NCBI RefSeq assembly: GCF_003852705.1
Contig: NZ_REFA01000010.1
Coordinates: forward strand, 1 to 64,000
Direction of reading: 5' to 3'
From: Amniculibacterium aquaticum
GTDB taxonomy: Bacteria; Bacteroidota; Bacteroidia; Flavobacteriales; Weeksellaceae
Length of the DNA stretch: 64,000 nucleotides
The position numbers and the translations under genes are program-made. Positions 1 through 8,226 of this stretch are shown here, one piece after another. The notes beneath the pieces are model-generated. The model was given only the letters and a program-made list of their open reading frames with translations, was not told where the DNA came from and did not search any database. Position 1 is the first letter of the stretch; each line of letters starts with the position of its first letter.

Positions 1-79
1 TGTTCCCATTCCGAACACAGAAGTTAAGCCCTCTAGCGCCGATGGTACTGCTAACGCGGGAGAGTAGGTCGCCGCCAGT
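1..79 (+). rRNA. rrf: 5S ribosomal RNA, 3' part
   Basis: The window opens inside a 5S rRNA gene. The conserved bacterial 5S block TTCCCATTCCGAACACAGAA is near the start, followed by GATGGTACTGC and the 3' arm ending in GGTCGCCGCCAG. Roughly the first 30 nt lie outside the window. It is probably the last gene of an rRNA operon, since a strong terminator follows within 10 nt. The exact mature 3' end is uncertain by a few bases. Confidence 0.93.
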
Positions 80-88
80 TTTTATTAG

Positions 89-124
89 AATCCTCGATTA
101 CGAAAGTAGTCGGGGATTTTTTTT
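89..124 (+). terminator. rRNA operon terminator
   Basis: A 12-bp stem (89-100 with 107-118, two G-U pairs) closes a 6-nt loop and runs into eight T residues. Its position directly after 5S rRNA fits an intrinsic terminator. Confidence 0.9.
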
Positions 125-267
125 GCTCAAAACTCTTTGGTTGATGGTTGATGGGAGTGTTTACATAATATCCTTTTATGGAATATATTTGAATGGGGAA
201 GAAAAAATGACCGTTTGTTTGTGCTTTGATTAAATATTGTTGGAATTATCTCTAATTCTCCATTAAC

Positions 268-297
268 TAAACACCAAACACCAAACACCAAACACCA
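268..297. repeat. Heptanucleotide tandem repeat
   Basis: Four perfect units of AAACACC are followed by degenerate copies (ACTAAAAACCAAACC). The tract is non-coding and lies between the rRNA terminator and the structured element. Units of 7 bp in such an array are prone to slippage, so copy number may differ between strains. Confidence 0.85.
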
Positions 298-339
298 AAA
301 ACTAAAAACCAAACCTCCATCCCGACTGGAGGGTTCTTC

Positions 340-460
340 TCTTTGTTCTAGCCCCGATGGGAGCGGCATCCTTTTGTAAGCCTTGGGAAAGCCCAGGCAC
401 AAAAGATACAGCGGACAGCGGGTGGTGTAGTGAAAAGAGACGGAGTTGTGGTGCTCCCAA
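340..460. other. Structured GC-rich intergenic element
   Basis: This block is clearly richer in G+C than its surroundings. Its centre is a long hairpin: 371-377 (CTTTTGT) pairs with 399-405, 380-382 with 396-398 and 384-387 with 392-395, with small one-sided bulges and an AAAG loop. It contains the strings CCCCGATGGGAGCGGCATCC and ATACAGCGGACAGCGGG. From memory, similar strings recur between genes in many Flavobacteriales genomes and are sometimes mis-annotated as short proteins. That recollection is unverified. No T-run follows, so it is not a simple terminator. Confidence 0.5.
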
Positions 461-489
461 ATAATCTGAAAAATGTGCTTTGTTTTTCG

Positions 490-497
490 TATATTTG
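490..497 (+). promoter_or_regulatory. -7 box (TATATTTG) of the DEAD-box gene
   Basis: This is a perfect match to the Bacteroidota sigma-70 -7 consensus TAnnTTTG, 35 nt before the start codon. No clear -33 TTG is present at the expected spacing. Confidence 0.55.
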
Positions 498-532
498 CAT
501 TTCATTTTTATTAAAATAAAATAACAAATTCA

Positions 533-1804
533 TTGAGTTTTAAAGAATTAGCGTTATTGGATAAAATCCAAAAAGCGATAGACGAACAAGGTTATACACA
601 ACCAACGCCGATACAAGAAAAGGCAATTCCAGAGATATTAAAAGGTCGAGATTTTTTAGGATGTGCACAGACAGGTACAGGAAAAACGGCAGCATTTTCT
701 ATTCCGATTTTACAAAATTTGACGAATATAAATCTACAGAATAAGCATATAAAAGCCTTGATCCTAACGCCGACAAGAGAGTTGGCCATACAGATTGAAG
801 AAAATATAAAAGCTTACGGAAAGTATCTTCCGCTTAGGAAATTGGTAATTTTTGGTGGAGTAAAGCAAGGCAATCAAGAAAGAGAGCTTAGGAAAGGTGT
901 AGATATTTTGGTCGCTACACCGGGAAGGTTACTGGATTTTATTGGACAGGGAATTATCAGTCTAAAACACCTGGAGATTTTTGTTTTGGATGAAGCCGAC
1001 AGGATGTTGGATATGGGCTTTGTACACGATGTGAAAAGGGTGATAAAATTGCTTCCACAGAAGAGACAGACTCTATTTTTCTCGGCGACTATGCCTGCAG
1101 AGATACAAAAATTGGCTTCGTCGATATTGAATAATCCAATAAAAGTAGAGGTTACTCCGGTTTCGTCCACTGCAGAAACCATCAAGCAATCGGTTTATTT
1201 TGTTGATAAGGACAATAAGTTGGAATTGCTGACGCATATTTTGAAAACGGATATTTCGGATTCGGTTTTGGTATTTGCAAGAACGAAACACGGTGCCGAC
1301 AAAATTGCAAGAAAGCTACAGAAAGCTGGTATAGCAACAGAAGCGATCCATGGAAACAAATCGCAGAATGCCCGACAAAATGCACTTACCAATTTCAAAT
1401 CCGGCAAAACGAGGGTCTTGGTAGCTACGGATATTGCTGCCCGAGGAATTGATATTGATGAATTGAAATATGTTATCAACTTCGAGCTGTCCGATGTTTC
1501 TGAAACCTATGTGCATAGAATAGGTAGAACGGGAAGGGCAGGAGCAGAGGGAAGTTCGATTTCTTTTGTAGACGGTTTGGATCTTATTAATCTAAAAAAT
1601 ACGGAGAAACTTATTGGGAAAAAGATTCCTGTCGTAAGGGATCATCCGTACCACACCGATGATTTGGTGGTCCAAAAAAGAGACTCTAATAACAAACCTA
1701 TGGCTGCTGGACAATCCAACAAATCCAGAAAACCTCAAACCCATAAAAAAGAGGACATAAGTTTTAAAAAAGTAAAGAATAAGAATTTTACCAGGAAAAA
1801 ATAA
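533..1804 (+). CDS. rhlE: DEAD-box ATP-dependent RNA helicase (RhlE-like)
   Basis: An RNA helicase that unwinds RNA duplexes during ribosome assembly or mRNA turnover in the cytoplasm. The superfamily 2 motifs appear in order: Q motif (TQPTPIQEKAIP), Walker A AQTGTGKT, PTRELA, TPGR, DEAD (as DEADRMLDMGF), SAT, then the C-terminal helicase domain with ARGIDI and HRIGRTGR. The last 50 residues are a lysine/arginine-rich tail, usual for RhlE-type proteins. The start is TTG at 533: the frame is open from there, the family N-terminus begins at once, and the next methionine is far inside the core. Its 3' end is 5 bp from the convergent alkB-like gene. Confidence 0.93.
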   Translation: MSFKELALLDKIQKAIDEQGYTQPTPIQEKAIPEILKGRDFLGCAQTGTGKTAAFSIPILQNLTNINLQNKHIKALILTPTRELAIQIEENIKAYGKYLPLRKLVIFGGVKQGNQERELRKGVDILVATPGRLLDFIGQGIISLKHLEIFVLDEADRMLDMGFVHDVKRVIKLLPQKRQTLFFSATMPAEIQKLASSILNNPIKVEVTPVSSTAETIKQSVYFVDKDNKLELLTHILKTDISDSVLVFARTKHGADKIARKLQKAGIATEAIHGNKSQNARQNALTNFKSGKTRVLVATDIAARGIDIDELKYVINFELSDVSETYVHRIGRTGRAGAEGSSISFVDGLDLINLKNTEKLIGKKIPVVRDHPYHTDDLVVQKRDSNNKPMAAGQSNKSRKPQTHKKEDISFKKVKNKNFTRKK

Positions 1805-1817
1805 TGGTATTATTTTT
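1797..1817. terminator. A/T hairpin between convergent genes
   Basis: A 9-bp A/T stem (1797-1805 with 1809-1817) overlaps both stop codons of the helicase and the alkB-like gene. A-run on one side and T-run on the other would let it act as a weak terminator in both directions. Confidence 0.45.
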
Positions 1818-2415
1818 CGATAATATTTCTAAAAGTAAGGTTAATCCTTGCTTTTTTTGTTGTTGTGGTTGGTGGTAGTCGGTGCAGCCAATGGTCTTGG
1901 GTGTTTTCCTTCATCAACAATAAGCTGCCGTGTTCCAGTATAAGATCAATTTTTTCTTTAGAATTTTTATGTTTGAAAGAAAATTTTCTTTCTGCACCAA
2001 AGGTTAGGGATGCTATTGTACCCCTTTTTTTAAGATCTTTTTCTCCATCGCTGTGCCAAGCCATACCTTCTGAACCGTCATGATAAAGATTGACCAAACA
2101 AGAGTTGAAGGTTTCTTGAATTTTATTTTCAAGAATCTTTTTCAGCTCCAATAGTTCTTGTGTCCAAGGCAAAGCTTTTTTGGTATAATTGGAGTAGGTA
2201 TATCCAAACGCACGATCTCCATACCAAGCTATTTTTCTTTTGGTGATGATTTCTTTCCCGAAAATATAAACTTTGTCGTTTTCCCATGCCAACGATTCTA
2301 AAAGGATTTTAAAATAACGGTCAGTATCTTTTTTGTTAAAAATAACAGACCAATATTCCACGCAACCGTCGTAAGGAAGAATATTTTGCGGATACTCTGG
2401 GTTAAATAAATCCAT
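1810..2415 (-). CDS. alkB: AlkB-like 2-oxoglutarate/Fe(II) dioxygenase, DNA alkylation repair
   Basis: Predicted to demethylate 1-methyladenine and 3-methylcytosine in DNA by oxidative dealkylation. The iron ligands H121 and D123 (WHSDGE) and H178 (HWLHRLP) are present, as is the 2-oxoglutarate and base-binding arginine motif RINLTFR near the C-terminus (R190, R196). The length of 201 residues is normal for the short AlkB/ALKBH2-type family. It overlaps the upstream methyltransferase gene by 14 bp, so the two are probably translationally coupled and form a direct-reversal repair operon. Exact substrate preference (DNA or RNA) cannot be read from the sequence. Confidence 0.9.
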   Translation of the reverse strand: MDLFNPEYPQNILPYDGCVEYWSVIFNKKDTDRYFKILLESLAWENDKVYIFGKEIITKRKIAWYGDRAFGYTYSNYTKKALPWTQELLELKKILENKIQETFNSCLVNLYHDGSEGMAWHSDGEKDLKKRGTIASLTFGAERKFSFKHKNSKEKIDLILEHGSLLLMKENTQDHWLHRLPPTTTTKKARINLTFRNIIEK

Positions 2416-3007
2416 CTTGTCTATGATTTTCCCACTCTATCATTTCAAATTTTCTTTCGCTGGACCATTTATAATTTCCGATTTTGCCAGTTGTGTTTAT
2501 AACCCTGTGGCATGGGATAAGAAAAGCGATAGAATTGCTTCCCACTGCTGTACCAACAGCTCTACTAGCTTTGGGTTGTCCAATATATTCGGCGATTCCT
2601 TTGTAAGTTGCCAGTTTTCCAATTTCTATATGCGATAGGGCTTCCCATACTTTCATTTGAAAATTCGTTGCAGCAACATGTAAAGTGATTTGGAATTTGA
2701 CGGTGTTTTTTTGGTTAATAAAATCCAATGCATTTTGTTGCAATTCGGTCTTGCAATTTGTAAAATTTGCAATTGGGCAAGAAGCGATAAGATCAATCAT
2801 GGCTAACTCTTCACTGTCGTAAAATTCAATTTGATAGATGCCAATATCTGTATTTGAAATGATGATTTTTCCGAATTTGCAAGTGTAAAAATTATATTTT
2901 ATCTCCGAGTTTGGGGTAGGGTCAAATTTCACTAAAGAAACTTCCTCTCCATGAGCTTTACTTATTGGAGAAATTCTATTTAATAGGGTATTGGATTTCG
3001 AATTCAT
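2402..3007 (-). CDS. ogt: Methylated-DNA--protein-cysteine methyltransferase
   Basis: A suicide repair protein that moves the alkyl group of O6-alkylguanine to its own cysteine. The active site IPCHRV is present with the acceptor at C166, preceded by the helix-turn-helix recognition segment (QPKASRAVGTAVGSN) that holds the arginine finger. The N-terminal ~100 residues are variable, as in Ogt and the C-terminal half of Ada. There is no Ada-type zinc Cys4 domain or AraC domain, so it is not an adaptive-response regulator. It leads the two-gene unit with alkB. Confidence 0.92.
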   Translation of the reverse strand: MNSKSNTLLNRISPISKAHGEEVSLVKFDPTPNSEIKYNFYTCKFGKIIISNTDIGIYQIEFYDSEELAMIDLIASCPIANFTNCKTELQQNALDFINQKNTVKFQITLHVAATNFQMKVWEALSHIEIGKLATYKGIAEYIGQPKASRAVGTAVGSNSIAFLIPCHRVINTTGKIGNYKWSSERKFEMIEWENHRQDGFI

Positions 3008-3232
3008 ATTTAAAATGGTTAGACAAATTTAATGCAAAATAATTTTTTTTGTTGAAGTAAAATTAGAAGAAACTTTTAATTCGGTAAATTCGGATTCAGC
3101 TTAATTGCTCAATATTCTATGCTGCTGTGTGGTTTTATTAATTGATTCGTTCTGTGTTACAAATTTGTCATGCACTAAGTAAAAGTAGGTAAATTTCGGA
3201 ATTTTATATTAAATTTGATTTTTACACTTTCA

Positions 3233-6049
3233 TTGAAGAATATATTTGCATTTTTAGGATTGATATTTTGGGTTTGTACTTCTGCGCAAACCGATAGCAT
3301 CTCTGTTTTTGCTCAGCTTTCTGAAGACAAAAAAACACTGTTGGTTCAACAAAAAATCCGCTATTACAACAACAGCGAAAGTCCATTAGACACCATAAAA
3401 CTTCTGAATTGGACGGCTGCCTATCGCTCGAAGAATACTCCTTTGGCTAAGAGGAAGTTAGAAGATCGAAATTCGGATTTGTATTTTGCAAAGTCCTTAG
3501 ATTATGGAAGCTTGAAGCATTTGGATCTGAACATTAACAACATATCTGTTCGGTTTCTAGAGTCCGATCAAGAGAATTTATGGATCCCTTTGGATGCTCC
3601 GCTTTCTCCCAATAATTTTGTTGATTTGAGTCTTAATTACACCTTAATTTTACCCAATCAGAAGTTTACAGGATACGGAACTTCACAAAATTCAGTTTTG
3701 TTGAAATATTTTTTCATTGTACCGGATCGATTTCAACCTTCAAAGGAAAGACATTTTTTAGACACCGAGGAAAGGGTGAGTTATTCTACATTTTGGTCGG
3801 TAAAATTGGATATTCCGCCACATTATTATTCGAGTAGTAATTTAAAGAAAATAGGTAAAAATAATTTCGAATCTTTTTCAGCGATAGACCCGGAAATATT
3901 GATCAGTTCCAGAGAGTTGCCTGAGATTTCAGCTCAAATAGATGGACAGACAGTGTTGGTTTCTTTTGGTTATGAGCTCAATCCCTATGAAAAATCAAGG
4001 TTAGAAGTTGACCTTATCAAACTCTTGACTTTTTTAAAAAACAAGTGGGGCTTTTTGCCGGAAAAGATTTTTATCTCTGAAAAATTTAAAAATAAAGAAG
4101 ATTTTTTCGGAAACAACGACATCCGTTTTTGGAAGTTCAATTTTCCACTTTTTGCACCCGGCGAAAACTTGGAAATGGACTATGCCAGCATACTTTCCAA
4201 AAAATATGTAGATGAAGCCTTGGCCGTGCACAAGGAAGAAAATCACTGGATCAGCAACGGACTAAAGAGTTATTTGGAACATCAATATCTTAAAAAATAT
4301 TATTCGGATGCTAAATTGTTTGGCAGTTTGCCGGATTCGTTCAGCTTGTTGGGGATTAAGCCGTTGAAATGGTTCCACGCATCCAAGTTAAAGTTGATGG
4401 AGCGGTACGGTTTGGCATATCAATATATGGTTTCACAAAATTTGGATCAAGCCATTGCCACACCCTTTTCCGAGCTTAGTAATTTTAATGAAATGGCCAT
4501 TAGCCAATTCGAAACGGGAAGTGTTTTTAACTTTGTAGCGGACAAAATGAAAGTCGAAGATTTTGATCGTCTGTTGAAAACCTATATCGAACAGCATCAA
4601 AATCAAATTATTAATCAAGACGATTTGCTTTTGGAGCTGGCGAAAAACTCCAACGGAGCATCGGATTTTTTTGCACCTTTTATTAAAAATAAGCAAAGAG
4701 TCAATTTTAAAATCAATAATTTCAAACGCAAAAATGGAGATTTGTTGGTTGATGTCAGTAAAAATACAGCGCTATCCGTCCCTTTTCGTTTAGAAACTCA
4801 AAGCTCAGTAAAAAATGGTATTCGAAAACAATATTGGTTTGATACGCCGGCAAGAAAAAGTCGTGAGATCTATGTCGTTCCGGATAGTTCGGCAGTAAAA
4901 TTGACTTTGAATAGCGAATATTTTTTCCCGGAATCCAATTTTAGAGACAATTATCTGTACACCAAAGGTCTATTTTCCAATGCTAAAAAATTTAAGTTCA
5001 AACTCATAAAAGACATTCCCAATCCGGAATACAACGAAATCTATCTGAATCCAAAGCTGAATTTTAACATTTATGATAAAGTACTTTTAGGGCTCAATTT
5101 TTCCAATGCTTCATTTTTTAGTCAGCCGTTTTTGTACAGTTTTACACCGTATTTCAGCACTGGAACGGGACGCGTAACGGGTTCGGGTGGCATTTCATAC
5201 AGTATTTTACCGGCAAATTCTTTCTTTAATGCTCTTTCGTTTGGAGTTTCGGGATCGTTTTTTCATTATACACCAACTTTAAGTTATGGTAAATTTTCTG
5301 CAGGAGCATCTATGTTATTTTCAAAAAATCCAAGAAGCAGCATCAGTCGAACTGCATTTGCATCGTTTACTCATTTTCAAAAAGATTTGGATCTGTTGAT
5401 GAAACTAAATAACGAGTACGAAAGTTATAACATCTGGTCTCTGGGTTATGGTTTTTCTGATAGGAAAATGATTCATGAAAAATCTTTAGGACTCTCACTA
5501 CAAGGTATGGAAGACTATACCAAAGCTACAGCTGAGGCTTTTTATCGTTGGGAGTTTGCCAAAAATAAGAAAGTGAGTTTTAGGCTCTTTGCTGGAATGT
5601 TTTTGAACAATAAAACCAGGAATAATTTTTTTGATTTTGGAATTTCCAGAGTTTCCAATTATTCATTTTCCTATGGATTGTACGGACAAGGTGAGACGGA
5701 TGGTTTTTGGTCGCAACAATTTGTTTTGGCCGATGGAGGTTTCAAATCCATTATACCGCATACGGCCGACAAGTGGTTGGCATCCCTGAATATCGATGCT
5801 CATGCATGGAAAATGTTTAATCTCTATGCCGATTTTGGAGCCTTCAACAGCCAAGGATTGGGCACTCAGTTCATTTGGGATTCTGGAGTTAAGTTGAAGG
5901 TGATACCGGATTTTCTTGAAATTTATTTTCCCATACAATCCAGTCTTGGCTTCGAGCCTGGTTTTCAAGATTATGCCAAACGAATCCGCTTTTCACTCGT
6001 CTTAAGCCTCAATTCCATCATTGGATCGGCAAGGAGAGGGTGGTTCTGA
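3233..6049 (+). CDS. Outer-membrane protein: degenerate M1 (gluzincin) peptidase-like domain plus C-terminal beta-barrel
   Basis: The protein starts with a signal peptide (MKNIFAFLGLIFWVCTSAQ). The first ~570 residues resemble M1 aminopeptidases: an N-terminal beta domain, then a segment ending HWISNGLKSYLEHQY, which matches the M1 motif WLNEGLASYLE. The zinc site HExxH is missing; only HKEENH stands there (bases 4229-4246), so catalysis is unlikely. The last ~330 residues alternate hydrophobic and polar strands rich in Gly, Tyr and Phe and end in Phe, as outer-membrane barrels do. A TTG at 3215 would lie inside a TAnnTTTG promoter box, so the TTG at 3233 is preferred. The gene stands alone between ogt and the R-M genes. 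Confidence 0.7.
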   Translation: MKNIFAFLGLIFWVCTSAQTDSISVFAQLSEDKKTLLVQQKIRYYNNSESPLDTIKLLNWTAAYRSKNTPLAKRKLEDRNSDLYFAKSLDYGSLKHLDLNINNISVRFLESDQENLWIPLDAPLSPNNFVDLSLNYTLILPNQKFTGYGTSQNSVLLKYFFIVPDRFQPSKERHFLDTEERVSYSTFWSVKLDIPPHYYSSSNLKKIGKNNFESFSAIDPEILISSRELPEISAQIDGQTVLVSFGYELNPYEKSRLEVDLIKLLTFLKNKWGFLPEKIFISEKFKNKEDFFGNNDIRFWKFNFPLFAPGENLEMDYASILSKKYVDEALAVHKEENHWISNGLKSYLEHQYLKKYYSDAKLFGSLPDSFSLLGIKPLKWFHASKLKLMERYGLAYQYMVSQNLDQAIATPFSELSNFNEMAISQFETGSVFNFVADKMKVEDFDRLLKTYIEQHQNQIINQDDLLLELAKNSNGASDFFAPFIKNKQRVNFKINNFKRKNGDLLVDVSKNTALSVPFRLETQSSVKNGIRKQYWFDTPARKSREIYVVPDSSAVKLTLNSEYFFPESNFRDNYLYTKGLFSNAKKFKFKLIKDIPNPEYNEIYLNPKLNFNIYDKVLLGLNFSNASFFSQPFLYSFTPYFSTGTGRVTGSGGISYSILPANSFFNALSFGVSGSFFHYTPTLSYGKFSAGASMLFSKNPRSSISRTAFASFTHFQKDLDLLMKLNNEYESYNIWSLGYGFSDRKMIHEKSLGLSLQGMEDYTKATAEAFYRWEFAKNKKVSFRLFAGMFLNNKTRNNFFDFGISRVSNYSFSYGLYGQGETDGFWSQQFVLADGGFKSIIPHTADKWLASLNIDAHAWKMFNLYADFGAFNSQGLGTQFIWDSGVKLKVIPDFLEIYFPIQSSLGFEPGFQDYAKRIRFSLVLSLNSIIGSARRGWF

Positions 6050-6121
6050 TAGAATTATTTTTATTCGCTATATTGGTGTATAATTTTTTTGATAGAAGTG
6101 ATTTTATTAAAAAAAATGCTT

Positions 6122-6129
6122 TAAATTTG
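6122..6129 (+). promoter_or_regulatory. -7 box (TAAATTTG) before the methyltransferase gene
   Basis: This matches TAnnTTTG, 31 nt before the ATG at 6161 and 13 nt before the ATG at 6143. No -33 TTG is seen at normal spacing, which may mean weak or regulated expression. Confidence 0.45.
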
Positions 6130-6160
6130 TAACCAATGTCTAATGTTGTATAATTTGGTT

Positions 6161-7399
6161 ATGAGTGAGTATTTAACAATTTCAGAAACAGCGAAATTAC
6201 TGAATAAAAGCACGAAAACTCTTCGTCGTTGGGATGAAGAGGGAAAGCTTTCTGCAGTTCGTGAACCGATGAGTAATTATAGAGTTTATAGAAGAGATGA
6301 AGTGGAAACTTTATTTGCTGAATTTCTAAACACTGATATTCAAGAATCGGTTTCTAATTTTGTTGTACCTGATAATGAATATAAAGTTTTAGAATTGTTC
6401 GCAGGAGCTGGAGGTTTAGCGGTTGGAATGGAAAAAGCTGGTCTTAAATGCGTTGCTTTGAATGAAATTGACAAACACGCTTGTGAAACTTTACGAAAAA
6501 ACCGACCCAACTGGAATGTTTTAGAAGGAGATATTAATAATTTCAATTTCTCTGAATATCATAACCAGGTGGATGTGGTTACAGGAGGATTCCCTTGTCA
6601 AGCATTCAGTTACGCAGGAAAAAGATTAGGCTTGGAAGACGCAAGAGGAACTTTGTTTTATGAATTTGCTCGTGCGGTGAAAGAAGTAAATCCTCCAATT
6701 TGCATTGGCGAAAATGTTAAAGGACTATTAAGTCACGATAACGGAAAAACTTTGCAAGGAATGATTTCAATTTTAGATGAAATAGGCTATAATGTAGTTC
6801 CAGTGCAAGTTTTAAAAGCTATCAATTATAAAGTTCCACAAAAAAGAGAACGATTAATTTTGGTCGGAATTAGAAAAGATATTACTGCGAAATATGAATA
6901 TCCAAAACCTTATAAGAAAATCTATAATCTAGAAGATGCCTTGAAAAAAGGCGAGTTATTTGATACCAATGTTCCCAAATCTTTGGGTGCGAAATATCCC
7001 GAAAGCAAAAAAGTGGTTTTAGATTTAGTGCCTCCAAAAGGTTATTGGAGAGATTTACCTATTGATATTCAGAAAGATTTTATGGGTGCAAGCTTTTATT
7101 TAGGTGGAGGAAAAACAGGAATGGCAAGACGCATTGGTTGGGACGAGCCTTGTCTAACACTAACTTGTAGCCCGGCTCAAAAACAAACAGAAAGGTGTCA
7201 TCCAGATGAAACCCGTCCATTTACGGTTCGTGAATATGCTAGAATTCAAACTTTTCCAGATGAATGGGAATTTTCGGGACCAATGGCTCAACAATACAAA
7301 CAAATAGGAAATGCAGTTCCAGTTAATTTAGGTCGGGAAGTAGGATATTCGATTGTGAAATTTTTGAACGATTATTACAATTTATCAAATCCCAAATAA
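6161..7399 (+). CDS. DNA (cytosine-5) methyltransferase with N-terminal MerR/excisionase-type HTH
   Basis: The modification enzyme of a type II R-M system. The C5-methyltransferase motifs are all present: I (ELFAGAGGLAVG), IV (GGFPCQAFS, catalytic Cys), VI (ENVKGLL), VIII (QKRERLILVG) and X (QIGNAVPVNLG). The target-recognition region lies between VIII and X. Before the catalytic domain, residues ~4-52 form a winged HTH of MerR/excisionase type (LTISETAKLLNKSTKTLRRW). Such a domain could repress its own promoter, as HTH extensions do in M.EcoRII and M.SsoII, but that is inference. The ATG at 6161 begins at the HTH; an ATG at 6143 adds six residues. The 3' end overlaps the convergent endonuclease gene by 25 bp. 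Confidence 0.93.
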   Translation: MSEYLTISETAKLLNKSTKTLRRWDEEGKLSAVREPMSNYRVYRRDEVETLFAEFLNTDIQESVSNFVVPDNEYKVLELFAGAGGLAVGMEKAGLKCVALNEIDKHACETLRKNRPNWNVLEGDINNFNFSEYHNQVDVVTGGFPCQAFSYAGKRLGLEDARGTLFYEFARAVKEVNPPICIGENVKGLLSHDNGKTLQGMISILDEIGYNVVPVQVLKAINYKVPQKRERLILVGIRKDITAKYEYPKPYKKIYNLEDALKKGELFDTNVPKSLGAKYPESKKVVLDLVPPKGYWRDLPIDIQKDFMGASFYLGGGKTGMARRIGWDEPCLTLTCSPAQKQTERCHPDETRPFTVREYARIQTFPDEWEFSGPMAQQYKQIGNAVPVNLGREVGYSIVKFLNDYYNLSNPK

Positions 7400-8139
7400 T
7401 AGCTGTAATTTTCAAAAGTTATTTGGTCAAGAATAGAACGCATAGATTTTTTGGTTTCGGAAGTAATTTCATCTAAAGCCGAATTTTCTTTGGTAGTTTC
7501 GTTTTCTTCTATTGATTTTAGATAATAGTCAATAGCTTTTGGTAAAGCTTTGTATAATTGAAAAAGTGCATCTTCTTGTCCAGAAAGTAAGGCATAAAAT
7601 TGGTCGCCTGAAATTTTATAAACTCTTGAATGACTGTATTCTTTTCCATTTATTTCGCCTTTCCAAAGTTCGTTAAAGCTTCCTTTTGCTAAAATCTGAA
7701 CCCAATAACACTTCGCCCTTTTGTAATCGTCAGCATATCGAGCCAATTTTTGAAATAAAGCTTCAGCTGAACTGCTGTTCATTGTGTTATGTTTGTTTTT
7801 GATGTCAGCAAATAGCGTATCATCACTCGCTTTAATATCAAAACCGCTTAATTTTCCAACTTCAAAACCTTTAATACCTCCTAAAATTTGCTCGTGAAAA
7901 GTTCCGATTGAGTTGTTTATGGATTTGTCAATTTGTCGTAGAATTTCAGATTGGATTAAATCGTCTTCGTTGATATCGTTGAATTTAGCGTCAAAAGTCA
8001 GCTTTATGGTATCAACTTTATTGGTGTAGAAGCTCTTTTTTGAAATGTTGTTTTTGGCTTTCAGATAGGATTTGTGCAAATTTTCTATACAAGTTAGAAG
8101 ATGTTTGTCAGAGATGAAGTTTACATATTTATTTGCCAT
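7375..8139 (-). CDS. Type II restriction endonuclease, Eco47II-like (GGNCC-type)
   Basis: It lies beside, and convergent with, a C5-methyltransferase, the normal partner of a restriction enzyme. The N-terminus (YVNFISDKHLLTCIENL) and overall size of 254 residues recall the RE_Eco47II family, which cuts GGNCC. This is from memory, not a search. A PD-(D/E)xK-type active site is likely at D101 (SGFDIK) with D112-I-K114 (FADIKNKHN). The two genes overlap tail to tail by 25 bp. Base composition is A/T-rich, as is common in mobile R-M modules. Confidence 0.78.
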   Translation of the reverse strand: MANKYVNFISDKHLLTCIENLHKSYLKAKNNISKKSFYTNKVDTIKLTFDAKFNDINEDDLIQSEILRQIDKSINNSIGTFHEQILGGIKGFEVGKLSGFDIKASDDTLFADIKNKHNTMNSSSAEALFQKLARYADDYKRAKCYWVQILAKGSFNELWKGEINGKEYSHSRVYKISGDQFYALLSGQEDALFQLYKALPKAIDYYLKSIEENETTKENSALDEITSETKKSMRSILDQITFENYSYYLGFDKL

Positions 8140-8226
8140 TTTGTTTTAGATTAAAAAGTTTTCTAAATTACAAATTCTATTTGAAAATCTTTTAAAAATA
8201 CATACTCGATGTTGCGAAATAGTGAC

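Larger units (their letters stand above)
125..532. other. Intergenic region between 5S rRNA and the DEAD-box gene
   Basis: This stretch of about 400 bases has no credible gene. Short open frames on both strands lack any recognisable family. It holds an A/C-rich heptamer repeat (268-297), a GC-richer structured element (340-460) and a flavobacterial -7 box (490-497) for the helicase gene. No tRNA cloverleaf was seen. Confidence 0.7.

Noticed and set aside
268-297. Heptamer array as a possible CRISPR
   Set aside because: Units are 7 bp with no spacers, and no cas genes are present.
302-505. Short reading frames through the structured element after 5S rRNA
   Set aside because: No start context, no domain, and they follow the GC-rich repeat; I consider them spurious.
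3215-3232. TTG start at 3215 for the pseudo-M1 gene
   Set aside because: The codon is part of a TAnnTTTG promoter box (3210-3217). The TTG at 3233 gives a clean signal peptide.
6143-8139. R-M genes as part of a larger defence island
   Set aside because: Neighbours on both sides (a surface protein and fmt) are not defence genes; only the two-gene module is supported.
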